64,000 nucleotides of DNA from Coprinellus micaceus (taxonomy: Eukaryota > Basidiomycota > Agaricomycetes > Agaricales > Psathyrellaceae): the NCBI GenBank assembly GCA_951394405.1, contig OX596344.1:744001-808000 (forward strand), written 5' to 3'. The notes beneath the pieces are model-generated. The model worked only from the letters and a program-made list of their open reading frames with translations, was not told the DNA's origin and made no database searches. Position 1 is the first letter of the stretch. Each line of letters begins with the position of its first letter. This document shows, one piece after another, positions 59,901-64,000 of the stretch. The translations under genes and the position numbers were made by a program.

Positions 59901-61000
59901 TGACTACTTCACACTGAGAACCCGGCAACAGTCGTTATCAGGCTCTGAAGATACACCGCAAGCTCCTGGGACGCCGAAGGCTGACCCTCAAACGCCCAGT
60001 ACCCCCGGAGGTTTCATGGGCAGGTTGAAGAGTTTTGGCAAAATATCGAAGCGACCCGTGAGCGATGCCGCGAGTCCTGTTCTGGGAGCTATGACCCCAA
60101 CTGCTGAGACAATAGCATCGTCCGAGGTGGGTTCACCCCATTTATTTCCCCCTTTTTCGCGCGGAATCAGGGTGCTAAATGTCGTGTAATTGTAGAACGC
60201 TGCTCCCGAGATTCCCAAAACCCCAGTTCAGATTTTGCTGTCGGGACCGCTCACTCCACCTGGAAATGTAGATGGTCCATACCACGGCCTTCCAAACCAA
60301 ACGGTGGTGCTAATTAGCGAGGAGGCGGCCCCCGCGTACCGTGTCGTATACCGGGGCCATGTCACGTCTATGCATCATGATTTGGCGACTTTGGAGGATG
60401 TGATGCCGCTCTGGCTGGCCGAATATCTGCTCTTGAATAAGATTCCTCCCGCTGCACCTCTAACGAAGCTGAGTTTCATCTTACTTCCGTGGAACAAGGA
60501 TCCAGACGTGGAGCCTCTCCCCGAACTACTAAACACGTACGTTGTCGTCCCTTTCTTAGCCCTTCGTGTCTAGTGAAACTGATCCGTCTTCGACGACAGT
60601 GCACAATCCAAGTTGACGGCAAGTCGGTATTTGCGTATCTCGAAAATTCTGATACATGTTAGTGCACCGACTTTGAACTCCGTTTCTATCTCAATTTCGA
60701 CACTGGTCCTAACATTGGAGTTCGCAGATTCAAGATAAACTCGACAAGTTCGGCCCCGAGTCCAAGGCTGCTTCAGTGCGGTCATCACTCGATCAGGGGC
60801 ACCACCCCCAGCACCAAGAATCTCAACGATCTCCAAGGCCCAGAGCGGAAGATCATTACGAGGTTTTGTGCAACGAAGCGCTACTTCCACTCGATATGAC
60901 CCTGGCGGCAGTTCGGCAATACGTCTGGCGCCAATCGGGTGAGCTGGTCATGCACTACCGGAGAAAGGCACAGCACCAGGGGAAGGATGCTGGTGTATAA
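56915..61000 (+). CDS. WDR48/Bun107-like WD40 protein, deubiquitinase activator
   Basis: Seven exons, 56915-57672, 57720-58011, 58061-59336, 59396-60126, 60196-60536, 60600-60657 and 60728-61000, close to 1242 residues. The N-terminal half has WD40 repeats ([117 protein letters not shown]). After a Ser/Pro-rich insert, the last ~300 residues ([34 protein letters not shown]) match the C-terminal DUF3337 region with ubiquitin-like folds. Human WDR48/UAF1 activates USP1, USP12 and USP46; fission yeast Bun107 activates Ubp9. The gene is longer than most orthologs because of acidic and Ser/Pro inserts. ATG 56915 is the first in frame. Intracellular; partner deubiquitinase not in this window. Confidence 0.88.
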
Positions 61001-64000
61001 TCAGAAGGGTGAGGCTAAGCCCTTTTTGTGGTGTACGACGGCTTGTACCCTGTGATTTGTAGACTGTACTTTTATGGACCTTTTTGGAGTGACCGGCTAC
61101 CTAGCTGCTCACCGTAACCGATGGCGTCAGTGGGCGTACGACCGCACAGTACCTGGCGCCTATTGTTTGTGGGCCCAAGTCCCTGTGCATTGTGATTCTC
61201 TTGGGGGCCGAGTACCCATTTGGATAGCATCGTGCCGCACGAATATGCACGGACTAATTCGAGCGTTCCCGCCGTCGAGGTCTTTGCCTTCAAGGAACTC
61301 TGGGGGTACGTCGATAGCTACATACCTCGAGAAAAGCTTGCACTGATTGAAAGGTAGAAGGCTATATATTTCAGCGTCATACCTGTCAAACGAGCCGAAG
61401 AGCGAATTCAATTGGATTGCCATCAATGGAGGTAAACAGTCGATCCACCTAACAGGACGACGTCACACACGCACACAGGGACACACAGGACACTCTCCGC
61501 AGCTATAGCTGCGCCCATCGGAGGGCTCACCTCGAAATTTCTTTATTCCTCTGGGTCGGGAACCTCGAAGGAACCGCCATTGTCCTGTCAATTTCTCCAG
61601 CACGCTGCTCACACGCCCACTCACTTTCGGAATCAGTAGGAATACGAGGGCGGTGATTGGTGAGGCGCACCTCGGGTTGCCTGCTACCGACACACAATGG
61701 TGTTTCAGGGTGGTGGGAGCGGAAATTTCAAGGACTGCGAACTCATCCTCTGAGCATCTAGACTCGTCGAGAAGCCCTCATGTTGTGGTACCAAAGTACC
61801 TGTTATGAAACACGGGAGACCACGGTCTTCATGCGCGTTCGCGTGTACGTGACCGCGCCGGGAATGCGCAGACGACGCGATCGGAGTAGCCAGGAAAGCC
61901 CTTGGGAATATGAATTTGGGCAACGCGGGGACGGCATGCACCAGCCCGTCATGGATGCCCGTCGTACATCGAGGCTGGCGCTAACTAATTTCGGCTTTCA
62001 TCACGACTCGCATTAGCTTCATTAGGCAGGATTTGCGAACATGCAGAAGGAGCGAGTCTCCTGCAGGTGTCGGTGTGTGTTTACTTCTTTCTCGATGTTT
62101 GTTTGCTGAGCTGAGAATTCCACAAAAAGGAATGAAGATTTGAGTCAGTAAAATGGAACCATAAAGGGTATCTAAGGTTCAGGGTTGGAAGGCATTCAAG
62201 TTGGCTTATAAGGTCGTGTTTAGAAGACCGCGCCGATCGCACGACTGCGCCGCGAGCATTAGGCATGGGTTAATCGGCCCTGCCTCTTTGCTGCAGGAGG
62301 TTATGTGGATCTTCGCTGCCCATGAACCCATTTGCAATGCGTCCATATGAAAACGGGTAGGTTCCCATTATTAAAGGACAACGTCTTCCAGGTCGAAGGC
62401 GCCAGCCTTACCAAGCCACCTCTACCTAACATATCGCGGACCTTGGAGAAATCTCGTTGAAACAAGTCACCAATAACGGGCACTATGTCGAATAAGCGCT
62501 TGGGGCTGGAGCTCCATACCCCCAACGGCGGGCATTGTCCCGTCGTGGGAACACCGTCGCGGTGCGTGTCCATGTCACTGGAATAATTGAATTCGTTCAA
62601 TAGATCCGACTCGAAGGGGGCTTTGCAGGATGAGCAGTGCACTTGCTTGATGCCTGTGGCCGCTGACGGCAGGGTCGAGCTCCGGGTCGGATTCAATCAT
62701 GAAAATTTGCTGCAGCGTATATCCTGCGTCGCAAGATGTGTTTTGGATGTTGTAGGAGGAGGTTAGTGGTTTCCGAAAGTTCTTACCACCGAACTTTCGA
62801 GGACGACTTTCGCATGAATTCGAGGAAAAGGATACCCCATCAGCACTGCCATATCGTCCTCAGAGGTGGGTGTATTTCGTGTGTTTCCGTGGGTGCGTAA
62901 CCATCCGCCACCCGCCACATTTTTCTGCCCTGTCCTCGTGTTGCCCGTATCCCACGCGGAGCGCACAGGCGCGCTCGCGCGGGTGAGTCAGAGAGTCCAA
63001 GCCTCAGTAGCAGTCAGTAGCGCCCAAATTTGGGCATTCCGGCGGGAGCAAATCCAAAAGGGGGAGTCGAAAACTGTCGGTGGTAACCCGAAAGGGTAGG
63101 TCTGATCGGAGTCCGGTTGCCATCATCGCTGGTCTGTGTGATGCAACTCTTGATGTATCTTTGCGAGCCTGAGGGAGCCCCAGAGGATATACCGTTCAAG
63201 CTACTAAATTAGTCTCCCAAGCTCCGGCCATGGTATCTTCACAGGTTGGCCAGAGTTCGTCCCAGAAATGGCATTTTTAAGAGAGGAAACGGTAAGAAAC
63301 GAACATTCCATATGTTTTTCATATGTTTTCCAGTGGCGGGTGGCCCTCTGCACTTCGGAACCGCGCATGCCAAGCCCATTCAGCAACAATTGCATAGGTC
63401 GGGACGCTACGGGCGAGGCCATATCGATGGGAAAGTCCCGCCGAACTCAGTCCCCAAAATATCCTTTCAGGATACTATATATGAATGCCATGCCCCGAGT
63501 CGTCACACGCATTTTACCGTCGGGTCACCGAATCAAGCACAGGCTCGATGCGCCCCGAAGCCACGTTTTCTGCGCTGCGATCTCTTCTGGCCTGAAAATC
63601 TCCCCTCGAGAAACTCCGTAGGGTGGGAAACTCCACATAGCACATGCGAGCAGGGGTGAGCGCGGTTTGCTCGGACTTGGGTCGACGATTCCATTCGAGT
63701 TTCACAAGAACTGGTTTTCTTGGAGCCGCGAGGGAGACGCGAGGCTTACTCGTCTCCCCCACCTTTCTGCCGTCTGTCTTAATGGCCATAGCAGCCAGAA
63801 TGTTGATAGAGTGGCCTATGTACACACACCACGCCTATTGTCCAGCGCAGTGACCTCATAGCGATGTTTTTTTGTGTGATGCCCCTGGCCACTTCCCTGA
63901 TGTGGCAGTGAGTATCCTGACTCGGTTATTCCTCGAAGCAATACCCCCATTGCGACATTGCTATGACTTATCTGGCTTGGCCTGAGCTTAATCTCGGCAG
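61001..64000. other. 3 kb without a supported gene
   Basis: Many short frames. The minus frame at 62301-62696 (HCSSCKAPFESDLLNEFNYS) is the most protein-like but lacks splice partners or a known domain. A perfect 9 bp stem hairpin (CGAAAGTTC / GAACTTTCG) is at 62774-62799. The window ends within this region. Confidence 0.4.

Noticed and set aside
1..64000. CRISPR arrays, bacterial operons, rRNA genes
   Set aside because: No short regularly spaced direct repeats or rRNA-like blocks; gene structure is eukaryotic throughout.

Overview
The window looks like nuclear DNA of a basidiomycete, most likely an Agaricomycete. Genes are split by many 50-75 bp introns with GTRNGT donors, CTNAC branch sites and YAG acceptors, and the protein families fit (Cdc12 septin, WDR48/Bun107, DnaJ-X, a basidiomycete-type F-box protein). 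Exon borders were derived by hand from splice signals and reading-frame continuity. Models whose total coding length closes in frame with conserved domains are marked confident.

Left flank (1-10.6 kb): the 3' end of a hypothetical gene, a five-exon DnaJ-X chaperone gene, a two-finger C2H2 transcription factor with a 0.7 kb inverted-repeat element just after its stop codon, an HNH-type zinc protein, and an intact F-box gene on the minus strand.

Centre (10.3-47.4 kb): an 11.4 kb tandem array, three full units plus a partial fourth. Each unit starts inside the F-box gene (codon 110 on the intact copy), runs through the F-box 5' end and a 1 kb intergenic stretch, and crosses a CDC12 septin gene. 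In units 1-3 an 8.5 kb spacer follows. Only the rightmost septin (45.9-47.3 kb) is intact; the three others share the same lesions, including loss of the P-loop lysine. Three truncated F-box copies precede the 2nd, 3rd and 4th septin copies. From about 10.8 kb to 39.77 kb the units appear identical apart from one noted base (14110 A versus 25498 and 36886 C); the rest of unit 3 and all of unit 4 are visibly diverged. The spacer holds gene-like, intron-rich sequence without convincing frames. The array is either a very recent amplification of a pseudogene-bearing unit or partly an assembly product.

Right flank (47.4-64 kb): a gene-poor stretch, a five-exon multi-pass membrane protein gene, two tandem paralogous secreted-protein genes with TATA boxes and a conserved C-terminal domain, a seven-exon WDR48/Bun107-like WD40 gene, and 3 kb with no gene I can support.

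Functionally the window mixes housekeeping genes (chaperone, septin, deubiquitinase activator) with lineage-specific genes (F-box, membrane protein, secreted pair). They do not form a pathway cluster.
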